This document shows, piece after piece, positions 1 to 7,659 of a stretch of 60,766 bases of DNA. How positions within the stretch are numbered: position 1 is the stretch's first letter; the number at the start of each line of letters is the position of its first letter. The notes beneath the pieces are model-generated. The model made no database searches, was not told where the DNA came from, and saw only the letters and a list, made by a program, of their open reading frames with translations. Source of the stretch: Corynebacterium sp. HMSC29G08 (GTDB lineage Bacteria > Actinomycetota > Actinomycetes > Mycobacteriales > Mycobacteriaceae). Both the position numbers and the translations under genes were made by a program. The DNA is taken from the NCBI RefSeq assembly GCF_001806875.1, contig NZ_KV786253.1:761-61526 (forward strand), in the 5' to 3' direction.

Positions 1-297
1 CGCCACCGTGCCTGGTTTGGGGTCAGGCTTTCCGTTTCGCGGAAAACCATCTAGTTGAGGTTGAAGATATTCCGCGCCGCGGAAAACAAAACCAACCACA
101 ACTTGACACCACACACAGCTAGGTGTTGAAACCCCGCGTCAACATAAAGGTCTGGGGGTTGATCCTGCAGCACCGACTTCTGGATATTTATTTGAGCCAA
201 GTCAGAACAATCACATCATCGGCCAGTCCGTTGCCGACGGCGGCATGGCATTGTCTGCCGCCAAGCCCGTCTACCGCTAAACCTGTCTAGCGCTTGG
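1..297. other. Intergenic edge region with paired inverted repeats
   Basis: No convincing gene starts here. Two inverted repeats of the form TTCCG...CGGAA lie at 29-45 and 70-84 (the second is the perfect TTCCGCG-C-CGCGGAA). Their centres are 40 bp apart, and both are followed by AAAC. A + frame stays open from about 107 to a TAA at 278-280 and its last 35 residues look protein-like, but it has no start codon or ribosome binding site. It could be the decayed tail of a gene. The spacing of the repeats suggests paired operators for a gene left of the window, which is an inference. Confidence 0.35.
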
Positions 298-789
298 TCA
301 GCGCCCGCCTTGCGTCTTGTGCATGAGGCGGCGCCACACTACTCGCGCAAGTGAATGCGGCACAGCAATCACTTCACGCGAGTAGTTTTTTGCTTTCCGC
401 TTCGGCGACCCCGCAGGCATGGGCGCGCCGATCACCTCAACGGGGATTGCTAAGTGCCAGGCCCACACGCGTGTGCGTGCCACGTGGAATTCAGAGGTCA
501 CCACGGTAAGCAGCGTGGCATCAGGAAAGAGCGCCCACGAGTTCTCCAGGTTCTCGTTGGTCGATGTGGCATCCGGCTCAATCACGATGTGTTCGTGTGC
601 AACGCCGTGGTGGGCAAGCCAGCCTGCCATCACTTCTGCCTCGCCGTGGCCGGTTGCCACCACGGGACGCGGGTTGGCGTGGTAAATCTCTAGCGCGCGT
701 GCCAGGCGGGACTCCAACATGGGCGAAGGGCGCCCGTCAGCAACACGAGCGCCCAGCACCACAATCGGGTTTGTAGAGCTGTTACTCAC
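298..789 (-). CDS. YdcF/SanA-like DUF218 protein
   Basis: This 163-residue protein fits the DUF218 (YdcF/SanA/ElyC) family. It has an N-terminal beta strand ending in VLGARV (11-16), an ATGHGE turn (45-50), the acidic [11 protein letters not shown] segment (74-84) and the SEFHVARTR motif (99-107), which together form the usual family pocket. Unlike SanA or ElyC it has no N-terminal membrane anchor, so it is probably cytoplasmic. The GTG start overlaps the purE stop by 8 nt, so it is likely translationally coupled as the last gene of a purK-purE-ydcF unit. The biochemical role of DUF218 proteins is poorly defined; cell-envelope or nucleotide-related roles have been proposed. The family call is confident, the function is not. 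Confidence 0.75.
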   Translation of the reverse strand: MSNSSTNPIVVLGARVADGRPSPMLESRLARALEIYHANPRPVVATGHGEAEVMAGWLAHHGVAHEHIVIEPDATSTNENLENSWALFPDATLLTVVTSEFHVARTRVWAWHLAIPVEVIGAPMPAGSPKRKAKNYSREVIAVPHSLARVVWRRLMHKTQGGR

Positions 790-1282
790 CCAGCAGACGC
801 TTCCGCAACGCTTCGTCCTTGCGCTCTACTTCCTGGGCCATGTTCTCCTGGTACTGCGCCATCTTCTCCATCAGCGCCGGATCACCCGCGCCCAGAATGC
901 GAACCGCCAGCAGGCCAGCGTTCTTCGCGCCGCCGATGGATACGGTTGCAACTGGTACGCCGCCGGGCATCTGCACGATGGACAGCAGGGAATCCAGCCC
1001 GTCCAGATCTGCCAGCGCGCGTGGCACGCCGATGACCGGCAGCGGCGTTGCGGCAGCCACCATGCCCGGCAGGTGCGCTGCACCGCCTGCACAGGCGATG
1101 ATCGCCTTGAGTCCGCGGGAGTGCGCAGACTTGGCATACGCCAGCATCTTCTCCGGCGTGCGGTGGGCAGAAACCACGCCCACCTCAAACGGCACGCCGA
1201 ACTCTGCCAGCACCTCAGCGGCAGGTGAAACGGTGTCCCAGTCAGAGTCGGACCCCATGATGATTCCTACGAGCGGTTGCAT
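782..1282 (-). CDS. purE: N5-carboxyaminoimidazole ribonucleotide mutase PurE
   Basis: PurE converts N5-CAIR to CAIR in de novo purine synthesis, directly after PurK. The 166-residue chain carries the class I signatures: MGSDSDW (9-15), SAHRTPE and the glycine-rich [11 protein letters not shown] loop. I chose ATG 1282 because GGGGAGGAG lies about 7 nt upstream and the protein then begins with the PurE beta strand. An in-frame extension to 1333 would add 17 unrelated residues encoded inside purK. The gene follows purK by 4 nt and overlaps the DUF218 gene downstream, so it sits in the middle of a short operon. Confidence 0.95.
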   Translation of the reverse strand: MQPLVGIIMGSDSDWDTVSPAAEVLAEFGVPFEVGVVSAHRTPEKMLAYAKSAHSRGLKAIIACAGGAAHLPGMVAAATPLPVIGVPRALADLDGLDSLLSIVQMPGGVPVATVSIGGAKNAGLLAVRILGAGDPALMEKMAQYQENMAQEVERKDEALRKRLLGE

Positions 1283-1286
1283 TGTG

Positions 1287-2498
1287 TTACTCCTCCCCTG
1301 CCTGCTCAGCGGCATGGCTATCGGCATGGTCATCTAGCCATGTCGAGTTGATGATGTAATTCGCGGCGTCTTCCGCCACCGCACGTGCGGCTTCCACCGT
1401 ATCGGCAACAACGTTGACGTGGCCCATCTTGCGGCCCGGGCGCCACTGCTTGCCGTAGAGGTGGATCTTGGCCTGCGGGTACTTCTCCATCACCGCGGCC
1501 ACACGCTGGCCCATCGGCATCTCCGGGTCAGTCTCCCCGCCAAGCGTGTTCACCATGACCGTCACCGGCGCGGTGGGCTTCGTACTGCCCAACGGCCAAT
1601 CCAGTACCGCGCGCAGATGCTGCTCAAACTGGGAAGTCACGCACCCGTTCTGCGTCCAGTGGCCGGTGTTGTGGGGGCGCATCGCCAGCTCGTTGACCAA
1701 GATCTCGCCGCCAGCCTCGAACAGTTCCACGGCCAGCACACCGGTCACGTCCAGCTCAGTAGCAATGCGGCACGCCAAGTCCTCTGCGCGCTTGGCAAGC
1801 TCCGGAGAAATGCCCGGCGCGGGCGCGATGGTCACTCGGCACACACCGCCGTCCTGGATGGACTCCGCAACCTGCCAAGCAGCTACCTCGCCGGAGCGGC
1901 GGCGCGCCACCATGGCGGACAATTCGCGGTCAAACGGCACCTTGCGCTCCCCCATCAGCGGAACATCGCGGCCTAGCAGTTCCTCGACCAGTTCCAGGCA
2001 CTCATCCAACGTGTCCGGGAACCACACGCCCTTGCCGTCATAGCCACCGCGAGTGGCCTTGAGGCACACCGCACCATCGACTACATCCCAGAACGCTTTG
2101 GCGTCATCCACCGAGGCAATCGCCGCAAACTCCGGCACCGGCGCACCCAGGTCACGCAGGCGGGTGCGTTGCTCCAGCTTGTCCTGGGCGTAGATCAGTG
2201 CGGCGGGGCGTGGTTCGGGGTTCACGTCGGCGCTAATGAGCACCTGCAAATGCTCATTCGGTACATGCTCATGGTCAAAGGTCACCGCATCCGTGCCTGC
2301 GGTGGCCTCCTGCAGGTCTTTCAGCGAGGTGTAATCGCCCAGGCGGGCATCAGCGATTACCTGTGCGGCGGAGGCTTCGTTACTACCCGCCAGCAGGCGG
2401 GTGCCAATCCCCAGCTCAATTGCTTCCGTTTGCATCATGCGGGCCAGCTGCCCGTCGCCCACAATGGCTACTACCGGCATCCCGTACGTGTTAGTCAC
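1287..2498 (-). CDS. purK: N5-carboxyaminoimidazole ribonucleotide synthase PurK
   Basis: PurK is an ATP-grasp enzyme that carboxylates AIR with bicarbonate and ATP to N5-CAIR, the substrate of the PurE encoded 4 nt downstream. Visible motifs are the N-terminal GDGQLARMM nucleotide-fold turn, the ATP-binding loop [13 protein letters not shown] and the C-terminal metal/phosphate segment [14 protein letters not shown]. About 403 residues is slightly longer than many PurKs (about 355-390). Four starts are possible (GTG 2507, 2504, 2498; ATG 2480). I prefer GTG 2498 because a TACAGT -10 element (2511-2506) lies exactly 7 nt upstream, the geometry of a leaderless transcript. No Shine-Dalgarno is visible. 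It is divergent from the acetolactate decarboxylase gene across about 40 bp. Confidence 0.93.
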   Translation of the reverse strand: MTNTYGMPVVAIVGDGQLARMMQTEAIELGIGTRLLAGSNEASAAQVIADARLGDYTSLKDLQEATAGTDAVTFDHEHVPNEHLQVLISADVNPEPRPAALIYAQDKLEQRTRLRDLGAPVPEFAAIASVDDAKAFWDVVDGAVCLKATRGGYDGKGVWFPDTLDECLELVEELLGRDVPLMGERKVPFDRELSAMVARRRSGEVAAWQVAESIQDGGVCRVTIAPAPGISPELAKRAEDLACRIATELDVTGVLAVELFEAGGEILVNELAMRPHNTGHWTQNGCVTSQFEQHLRAVLDWPLGSTKPTAPVTVMVNTLGGETDPEMPMGQRVAAVMEKYPQAKIHLYGKQWRPGRKMGHVNVVADTVEAARAVAEDAANYIINSTWLDDHADSHAAEQAGEE

Positions 2499-2505
2499 CC
2501 CCACC

Positions 2506-2531
2506 ACTGTAGTCCCCCCGCCACGTAGGCT
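2506..2531. promoter_or_regulatory. Divergent leaderless promoters, purK and budA
   Basis: The minus-strand -10 is TACAGT at 2511-2506, 7 nt before GTG 2498. The plus-strand -10 is TAGGCT at 2526-2531, 7 nt before ATG 2539. Neither gene shows a ribosome binding site. The two -10 boxes are only 14 bp apart and face outward, so two polymerases could not occupy both at once. Confidence 0.55.
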
Positions 2532-2538
2532 CGAACCT

Positions 2539-3267
2539 ATGACAGAGATGATTCAACGGCACACGATTTTCCAGAACTCGCTTATGACTGCCCTGCTAGA
2601 CGGCATCTATGATGGCGAGCTGACCATCGGCGACATCTTGAGCAAAGGCAACTTCGGCCTTGGCACCTTCGATGCGCTCGATGGGGAGATGCTGATTCTG
2701 GACGGCGTGTGCCACCAGCTAACCTCCGACGGCAAAGCACGCATTGCGGATTTAGACCAGCGCACGCCGTTTACCGTGGTCACCAACTTCGTGCCGCGCA
2801 TCCGTGTCGACGCCCCGCGTGGCATGCGTCGCGCTGAACTTTCGGAGTTTGTTGATTCGCTAGAGCCCAGCCGCAACTACTTCTACGCCGTGCGCATCAC
2901 CGGCCGGTTTACTGAAGTAGTCACCCGCACCGTGGCCAGGCAGGAAAAGCCGTACCGCCCGATGTCGGAGGCAGTTGGGGACGACACGGAGCACCACTTC
3001 ACCAACATCAACGGCACCATCGGAGGTTTCCGCACCCCAAGCTATGCAAAAGGCATCGGTATCCCGGGCTGCCATGTACATTTTCTTGATGACGCCCACG
3101 AGAAAGGCGGCCACGTCCTCGACTACACCATTGACGAGGCAATTATTGAACTGTGCCCCGGCACCGACATGGAACTCCACCTGCCGGTCACCGCGGCGTT
3201 CCAAGGCGGCAACTTGTCACCGGAAGATCTGGATGAGCAGCTGCACACCACAGAAATCAAGGACTAG
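2539..3267 (+). CDS. budA: Alpha-acetolactate decarboxylase
   Basis: This enzyme decarboxylates 2-acetolactate to (R)-acetoin, draining pyruvate into a neutral overflow product and competing with valine/leucine synthesis. The 242-residue chain is full length. Zinc ligands are recognisable in GCHVHFLDDAHEKGGHVLDY (His179, His181, His192), and the conserved NGTIGGFRTPSYAKG segment (158-172) precedes them. ATG 2539 is preferred because TAGGCT lies 7 nt upstream; the longer frame from 2401 would run antisense through purK. It stands alone between purK and the PH-domain gene, with no acetolactate synthase beside it, so the partner must be encoded elsewhere. Confidence 0.93.
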   Translation: MTEMIQRHTIFQNSLMTALLDGIYDGELTIGDILSKGNFGLGTFDALDGEMLILDGVCHQLTSDGKARIADLDQRTPFTVVTNFVPRIRVDAPRGMRRAELSEFVDSLEPSRNYFYAVRITGRFTEVVTRTVARQEKPYRPMSEAVGDDTEHHFTNINGTIGGFRTPSYAKGIGIPGCHVHFLDDAHEKGGHVLDYTIDEAIIELCPGTDMELHLPVTAAFQGGNLSPEDLDEQLHTTEIKD

Positions 3268-3302
3268 TGCCTTTAGGTTTTAGGTGCCTTTAGGTGCCTT
3301 TA
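3266..3302. repeat. 10-bp tandem duplication at the budA 3' end
   Basis: GGTGCCTTTA occurs twice in tandem (3283-3292, 3293-3302), with a third near-copy (AGTGCCTTTA, 3266-3275) that overlaps the budA stop codon. It fills the gap to the convergent PH-domain gene. Confidence 0.7.
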
Positions 3303-3310
3303 TCGGCTGG

Positions 3311-3769
3311 CTACAGCGAGTTGATCAGCTTCTCCACCTGGCGGGCTTTGCCAACCTGATCAAAACGGATCGGGCGTGGAAACCCGTACACCGCCAGGTT
3401 CAGGCCTCCATCTGCCCGGCGCGCCGAGTGGATTTGGGAGTGCGGGATCGAGTCCACCTTGCCGGTACGCCCACGGGCCAAGACCCTGCGGTCGGTGACC
3501 ACAAAGCGGCGGCGGCGTCCTCGGATCACCGGCAGGCCAAAGCGCCAAAAGCCTAAGACCAACCACAGGATGACCATGGCGTTGCGCGCCACTAAGGGGA
3601 CAATGGCGGTGACGTCCATCCAGCCGATGGCGATCCAGCAGATACCTGTAATCAGGATCAGCTCAAGGAGTGGGAAGATGAGGTCGCTGACGGGCGCAGT
3701 GACGTCGGCAAGGACCACTTCGTCCTCACCCACTTTGAACTGCACCTGTTTGTGCGCCTGTCGTGCCAC
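3311..3769 (-). CDS. PH-domain (bPH2-like) membrane protein
   Basis: This 152-residue protein has two N-terminal transmembrane segments (about 29-48 and 57-78), then a short bacterial PH-type domain. The domain contains RRRRFVVTDRRVLARGR and the GKVDSIPHSQIHSARR strand-turn typical of DUF304/bPH2 proteins, and it ends at a short helix. Mycobacteria carry a similar membrane protein beside birA (Rv3278c), so the placement agrees with the family. The start is GTG 3769; a TAACAT -10 candidate that overlaps the birA stop codon sits 8 nt upstream, so it may be made from a leaderless mRNA as well as by readthrough from birA. Function unknown. Confidence 0.8.
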   Translation of the reverse strand: MARQAHKQVQFKVGEDEVVLADVTAPVSDLIFPLLELILITGICWIAIGWMDVTAIVPLVARNAMVILWLVLGFWRFGLPVIRGRRRRFVVTDRRVLARGRTGKVDSIPHSQIHSARRADGGLNLAVYGFPRPIRFDQVGKARQVEKLINSL

Positions 3770-3780
3770 GCGGGTAGATG

Positions 3781-4503
3781 TTAGCTGGTTGGTCGCAGGT
3801 GGTGCACGTCCCCAACGGCATACGCGGTGCCGTCAATGATCACTTCGCCTTCATCATTCACACCGTCAACGGTGCCAACCACCTCACCGTTGTGCAGCTC
3901 AATGCGCACGGGCTGGCCGATGGTGGAGCACACCTTGCGGTAGTCCTCCAACAGCTGTGGGTCACGCTGCGTCCACTGCTGGAAGCGACGCCCCATGGCG
4001 TTCAGTACCGCAATGGTGAAGTCATCAAAATCAACGTGGATACCCTCAAGGTTCAGTGCGGTTGCCATGTCTGTGGGCAGCTCGTCTTCCTTCATGTTCA
4101 GGTTGATGCCAATGCCCACAACAACCTTTGGAAAGTCCAGGCCGGATAAAATACCTGCGATTTTCTTGCCTTTAATCTGCACGTCATTCGGCCACTTCAG
4201 CTGCGCCTGCGGCAGCACGTCCGTCACTGCCACACCCGGCGCGATGGACAGCAACCCGAACGCCGGTGCCGGCTCCGGGACCTCAAGCACCATGCTCATA
4301 GCCAGCTGGGCGCCCTTGGGGGACACCCAGTGGCGGCCAAGCCGGCCCTTGCCGTCCGTCTGTTCGTTTGCAATCAGCACACTGCCGGGTGTGCCGTGAT
4401 CCAGCATGTCCGCGTTGGTGGAGCCGGTGGTTTCAACCCACTGCACATCAGGCCAATACTGCGACACTGCTTCCTGGATTCGCTGGAGGTTTTTCACGCT
4501 CAT
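3781..4503 (-). CDS. birA: Biotin-[acetyl-CoA-carboxylase] ligase BirA
   Basis: BirA activates biotin to biotinyl-AMP and transfers it to the lysine of BCCP domains; in this window the acceptors are two AccBC proteins and Pyc. The 240-residue chain has the ligase loop GKGRLGRHW (51-59), the KWPND motif (103-107) with KGKKIAGIL after it, the VGIGINLN segment and a C-terminal SH3-like domain. There is no N-terminal helix-turn-helix, so this is a group I ligase that cannot act as a repressor. Start ATG 4503 is set by TAGGCT (4517-4512) 8 nt upstream, which suggests a leaderless transcript; a longer frame to 4890 is not protein-like. It is divergent from the DoxX-like gene. Confidence 0.93.
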   Translation of the reverse strand: MSVKNLQRIQEAVSQYWPDVQWVETTGSTNADMLDHGTPGSVLIANEQTDGKGRLGRHWVSPKGAQLAMSMVLEVPEPAPAFGLLSIAPGVAVTDVLPQAQLKWPNDVQIKGKKIAGILSGLDFPKVVVGIGINLNMKEDELPTDMATALNLEGIHVDFDDFTIAVLNAMGRRFQQWTQRDPQLLEDYRKVCSTIGQPVRIELHNGEVVGTVDGVNDEGEVIIDGTAYAVGDVHHLRPTS

Positions 4504-4511
4504 GGTTTCCA

Positions 4512-4517
4512 AGCCTA
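4512..4517 (-). promoter_or_regulatory. birA leaderless -10 element
   Basis: TAGGCT lies 8 nt before ATG 4503, and no Shine-Dalgarno is visible between them. Confidence 0.45.
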
Positions 4518-4681
4518 CGACGCGCCGCCAGCTATGCCAGAGTACAACGCGGGTCCCACGCCTGCAGTGCCTCAGGGACGTTCTTTGTCCCAAAATCTCA
4601 CTCGCCGCTAGTGGGATTTCAGTGCAAGGGTGCACACAACACACCTCTTTCAAATCCTGAACACCTGTTCTCAACTGTGCG

Positions 4682-4687
4682 TACGAT
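4682..4687 (+). promoter_or_regulatory. Leaderless -10 element of the DoxX-like gene
   Basis: TACGAT lies 6 nt before ATG 4694. This favours ATG 4694 over the upstream in-frame GTG 4688, which directly abuts the hexamer. Confidence 0.45.
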
Positions 4688-4693
4688 GTGCGT

Positions 4694-5107
4694 ATGCAGA
4701 TCCCTTCAAACGCCCTCATCCCGCTTTTCGTTGGCTCCGGTGTGCTCCATTTCCTCAAGCCGGAGCCGTTCGACAGCATCGTCCCGCCGCAGCTTCCAGG
4801 CTCTGCACGGACGTATACATACGCCTCGGGTGCCGCCGAGTTGCTCGCCGCAGTCCTGCTGGCCTCCCCAGCACTCGGCCCGCGCAGCAACCCGGATCAC
4901 GTGCGCAGGTCAGCCGCGATGCGCCGGACGGGCGGATACTTCAGCGCCGCGCTTTTGTCCGCGGTGTGGCCTGCAAATTTCTGCATGAGCTGGAAGTGGC
5001 GCAAGAAGCCGTGGTACCAGCAAGCCGCTGGCATTGCTCGCCTTCCGCTGCAGATCCCGCTCATCCAAGCTGCGTGGCGTGTGACACAACCGTCTCGCCC
5101 TGATTAG
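4694..5107 (+). CDS. DoxX-like membrane protein
   Basis: The 137-residue hydrophobic protein has three or four membrane segments. The first carries the GSGVLHFLKPEPFDSIVPP pattern typical of small DoxX-family proteins, and the second the SGAAELLAAVLL segment. The last 15 residues are basic and cytoplasmic. DoxX-like proteins are linked to redox or oxidoreductase functions, but their biochemistry is mostly unknown. It lies between divergent birA and accD2 in the same direction as accD2, 33 nt ahead of it. The start was chosen from promoter geometry. Confidence 0.7.
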   Translation: MQIPSNALIPLFVGSGVLHFLKPEPFDSIVPPQLPGSARTYTYASGAAELLAAVLLASPALGPRSNPDHVRRSAAMRRTGGYFSAALLSAVWPANFCMSWKWRKKPWYQQAAGIARLPLQIPLIQAAWRVTQPSRPD

Positions 5108-5140
5108 GCGTAGGCAGTTGTGGCACTAAACTAGGTCCCC

Positions 5141-6574
5141 ATGACTTCCAAACCCGATTTGACCACCACCGCCGGTCGCATCCAGGATTTGCGCGATCGC
5201 CTCTCCGAGGCGCAGGTCCCTGCCGGCCAGGAGGCGATCGATGCCGTGCGCGCAAACGGCAGCGCCACCGCCCGCGAGCGAGTTGAGTTGCTGCTGGATA
5301 GCGGCACCTTTGTGGAAACTGACGCGCTGGCCCGCCACCGGGTCGAGGCCTACAAGATGTACCGCACCAAGCCTGCCACCGATGGTGTGGTCACTGGTTA
5401 CGGTCTTGTGCACGGCCGCCGCGTATTCGTATTTTCGCAGGACAGTTCGCTTTTCGACGGTGCGATGGGCGAAGTCTACGCCGAAAAAATCCTGAAACTC
5501 TACGAGTTGGCAACGAAGACCGGCGTGCCGGTTATCGGCATCTACGACTCGGTCGGTCCGCGTTTCCAGGAGGGTATTGTCACGGCCCACATGCAGGCGA
5601 AGATTTTGCGTGCAGCCGCCCAGGCGTCTGGTCTGGTGCCGCAGATCGCCGTGGTAGCAGGTGATACAGCGTCGCTTCCGGCAACCACGGTGCCGCTGGC
5701 AGATTTCGTGATTCAGGTGGCTGGCGCTTCCCTCGATGGCAGCGAGGCACACCTGACGGTGGATTCCGATGCTGCGGCGATTGCTCAGGTACGTGAGCTG
5801 CTGGCGTTTTTGCCGCTGAACAATGTTGCTACGTCTCCACTGGGCACAGATGCGCAGAAGGACTCTGCGCTGGATCCCGAGCGGGATCTGGATACGTTCA
5901 TGCCGGATGATGACACGCAGGCGTATGACGTCCGCGAGATCATTAACGCGGTCACAGACGGTGATTTCTTCGAGCTTGGCGCACAGACGGCTGGCAGCGT
6001 GCTTACCGGTTTGGCGCACATCGGTGGCCGTGCCGTTGGCGTTGTAGCCACGCAGCCGCAGGTTGATGGTGGCACCCTGACCGGTGCCGCGGCGCGTAAG
6101 GCTGCGCGTTTCATCCGCACCTGCGACGGCTTCAACCTGCCGCTGGTGCAGTTTGTGGACTGTGCGGATGCCGTTGTCCCCGCAGGCGCAGACAATTCCC
6201 TGAGCGGCGCTGCGGCGCTTGCCTTTGCGTTCGCAGAGGCCCAGGTGGGTACGGTGACCGTGATTACCCGCAAGGCATTGGGCACCGCATATGCGCTGCT
6301 TGGTTCGAAGGGCCTGGGCGCTGACTTGGTGTTTGCGTGGCCGACTGCGCAGATCGCGCTGGCGGATGCCGCAACTGCTGCCGAGGCCATCGGCACCGAC
6401 GCCGCCGAGTACGAGGCTGAGAACCTCAACCCGTACGTGGCTACTGAGCGTGGTCTTGTAGATGCGGTGATTGAACCGTCCCAGACCCGCAACCAAGTCC
6501 TTGAAGGCCTGCGTCTACTGGAGCGTAAGGTTGTCTACCCGCCGGTGAAAAAGCACGGCAACATGCCGCTGTAG
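5141..6574 (+). CDS. accD2: Degenerate carboxyltransferase (AccD2/DtsR2-like), probable pseudoenzyme
   Basis: The 477-residue frame is intact and clearly belongs to the acyl-CoA carboxylase beta family: TARERVELLLDSGTFVE (43-59), [37 protein letters not shown] (388-406) and the C-terminal KKHGNMPL. Its N and C termini resemble corynebacterial DtsR2/AccD2. Compared with the 543-residue AccD1 at 40842-42473, the first oxyanion-hole motif [13 protein letters not shown] is replaced by AGDTASLPATTVPL (173-186), the following [12 protein letters not shown] region is deleted, DVPGFLPG...QE...GI has become DCADAVVPAGADNSLSG (340-356), YGGAY has become LGTAY, and about 25 residues are missing near 415-425. 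Catalysis is therefore unlikely; a structural or regulatory subunit role is inferred. TAAACT (5127-5132), 8 nt before ATG 5141, suggests a leaderless mRNA. accE follows 10 nt downstream. Confidence 0.8.
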   Translation: MTSKPDLTTTAGRIQDLRDRLSEAQVPAGQEAIDAVRANGSATARERVELLLDSGTFVETDALARHRVEAYKMYRTKPATDGVVTGYGLVHGRRVFVFSQDSSLFDGAMGEVYAEKILKLYELATKTGVPVIGIYDSVGPRFQEGIVTAHMQAKILRAAAQASGLVPQIAVVAGDTASLPATTVPLADFVIQVAGASLDGSEAHLTVDSDAAAIAQVRELLAFLPLNNVATSPLGTDAQKDSALDPERDLDTFMPDDDTQAYDVREIINAVTDGDFFELGAQTAGSVLTGLAHIGGRAVGVVATQPQVDGGTLTGAAARKAARFIRTCDGFNLPLVQFVDCADAVVPAGADNSLSGAAALAFAFAEAQVGTVTVITRKALGTAYALLGSKGLGADLVFAWPTAQIALADAATAAEAIGTDAAEYEAENLNPYVATERGLVDAVIEPSQTRNQVLEGLRLLERKVVYPPVKKHGNMPL

Positions 6575-6584
6575 GAGGGTGTTC

Positions 6585-6782
6585 ATGATGGACATTGAGG
6601 TTTTAAAGGGCAATCCCACTGGGGACGAGCTGGCTGCGTTGGTGCAGGTGTTAGAGGAGCTGAAGGCCAAAAATTCGGCTGCGGCTCCTGCGGACGCTAA
6701 CGGGTGGGGTACTCCTGCCCCGCGCAATTACCGCGGCCCGCTGTTTAACCCGCACGCGTTTGATAGCGCTGTGTATTTCTAG
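6585..6782 (+). CDS. accE: Acyl-CoA carboxylase epsilon subunit AccE
   Basis: AccE is a small accessory subunit that holds biotin carboxylase and carboxyltransferase parts together in actinobacterial acyl-CoA carboxylases. The 65-residue product starts with the family signature VLKGNPTGDELAALVQVLEELK, followed by an alanine-rich linker, NGWGTPAPRNYRG and an aromatic tail AVYF. The strong AGGAGG (6574-6579) overlaps the accD2 stop; ATG 6585 and ATG 6588 are 5 and 8 nt from it, and GTG 6579 is too close. I use 6585 but cannot separate the two ATGs. Tight coupling to the degenerate accD2 suggests that protein is still made and recruited to a complex. Confidence 0.85.
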   Translation: MMDIEVLKGNPTGDELAALVQVLEELKAKNSAAAPADANGWGTPAPRNYRGPLFNPHAFDSAVYF

Positions 6783-6810
6783 GTGCATTTCTAGGTGTGT
6801 TTCTAAATGC
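6775..6810. repeat. 12-bp tandem repeat spanning accE stop and maf start
   Basis: Three successive 12-bp units are present: ATTTCTAGGTGC (6775-6786), ATTTCTAGGTGT (6787-6798) and GTTTCTAAATGC (6799-6810). Unit 1 contains the accE stop codon TAG and unit 3 contains the maf ATG. Because 12 is a multiple of three, each unit also repeats an in-frame stop for accE. Confidence 0.75.
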
Positions 6811-7397
6811 GGTTGGTGCTAGCGTCGCAGTCTCCGTCACGGCGCATGCTGCTTGAGCAAGGTGGGGTCTGTCCTGTGCTTCGCCCGGCCAACATTGATG
6901 AGGACGCGCTGATCGCTCAGCTTGCAGGCGCTGAACCGCACCATATTGTCAGCGCCCTTGCCCGCGCCAAGGCCGAGGTGGTTGCACCGGAGTTTCCAGA
7001 TGACGTGGTCATTGGGTGTGACTCCATGCTGCTTTTAGACGGCACGTTGCTGGGCAAACCGCACACCCCCGAAAAAGCGATCGAGCGCTGGAAAGCGCAG
7101 CGCGGCAAAACCGCACACTTGTTAACGGGCCACGCGGTGTGCATCCGCGATGAGTGGGTGGTGGACACGGTTTCCACCGCGATTCGTTTCGGTGAGGTCT
7201 CCGACGCCGACATTGCTGCCTACGCGCACTCCGGCCAGCCGCTTGGCTGCGCGGGCGCGTTTACCTTGGAGGCGCTCGGCAGCTGGTTCATCGATTCGAT
7301 CGACGGCGACCCCACCAGCGTCATCGGCTTATCCATGCCGCTGCTGCGTCGCTGCCTCTACCGCTTCGGACTCGACGCCTCGGATTTCTGGACGTAA
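6807..7397 (+). CDS. maf: Maf-family nucleotide pyrophosphatase
   Basis: Maf proteins hydrolyse non-canonical or canonical nucleoside triphosphates (dTTP/UTP or modified pyrimidines) to monophosphates and have been linked to septation control. The 196-residue chain shows the N-terminal LASQSPSRRMLLEQ motif (substrate loop), ARAKAEVV, the VIGCDSMLLLDG segment with the catalytic Asp, GKPHTPEKA and the C-terminal GCAGAFTLEALGSWFIDSIDGDPTSVIGL block. No Shine-Dalgarno is visible; ATG 6807 lies in the third unit of a 12-bp repeat, 24 nt after accE, so reinitiation is plausible. Corynebacteria and relatives usually have maf between accE and accBC, as here. Confidence 0.93.
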   Translation: MRLVLASQSPSRRMLLEQGGVCPVLRPANIDEDALIAQLAGAEPHHIVSALARAKAEVVAPEFPDDVVIGCDSMLLLDGTLLGKPHTPEKAIERWKAQRGKTAHLLTGHAVCIRDEWVVDTVSTAIRFGEVSDADIAAYAHSGQPLGCAGAFTLEALGSWFIDSIDGDPTSVIGLSMPLLRRCLYRFGLDASDFWT

Positions 7398-7435
7398 GCC
7401 GGGACCCAGAGCCACGCTATGTGGGTTTGCGGGGC

Positions 7436-7579
7436 GGGGAGGTCGTTTCGGAATTCCGGCAACATGTTGCCAAACCGGGAATAGTTGCCTCAGCTCGCAG
7501 GAAACTGCCAGTTTGGGACCCATCGCGGCAGATATTCCCGGTTTGGCAGATATTCGCCGCAATTCAAAAAAGTACCCCC
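7436..7579. repeat. MITE-like inverted-repeat element, copy 1
   Basis: A 144-bp non-coding block is bounded by long imperfect inverted arms. The left core is GGCAACATGTTGCCAAACC (7458-7476) and the right core CCCGGTTTGGCAGATATTC (7537-7555). The arms run outward through GAATT/AATTC to G-rich (left) and C-rich (right) ends. The centre includes CAGGAAACTGCCAG. A second copy with the same arms lies at 56787-57173. No transposase or clear target-site duplication is visible. Confidence 0.65.
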
Positions 7580-7615
7580 AATGCTGAACCCCCAGTACCC
7601 ACCACCTCCGCTCAT

Positions 7616-7643
7616 GAAAAAGACCCGACCACACGGCCGGGTC
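7616..7643 (-). terminator. Terminator of the DUF4282 gene
   Basis: On the minus strand a hairpin (arms GACCCG at 7638-7643 and CGGGTC at 7622-7627) is followed by a run of T residues, 17 nt beyond the stop codon of the DUF4282 gene. Confidence 0.6.
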
Positions 7644-7659
7644 CTCCAAAGCTTCACAC

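Noticed and set aside
107..280. An open + frame ending at TAA 278-280 as a gene
   Set aside because: No start codon or ribosome binding site; possibly the tail of a decayed gene, noted only as such.
4504..4890. N-terminal extensions of birA, prpD, pyc, bioB and similar genes
   Set aside because: The extra residues lack family similarity and the downstream starts are backed by ribosome binding sites or leaderless -10 elements.
5126..6496. A 456-residue minus-strand frame opposite accD2
   Set aside because: A shadow frame with no recognisable motif; the + strand frame matches the AccD family from end to end.
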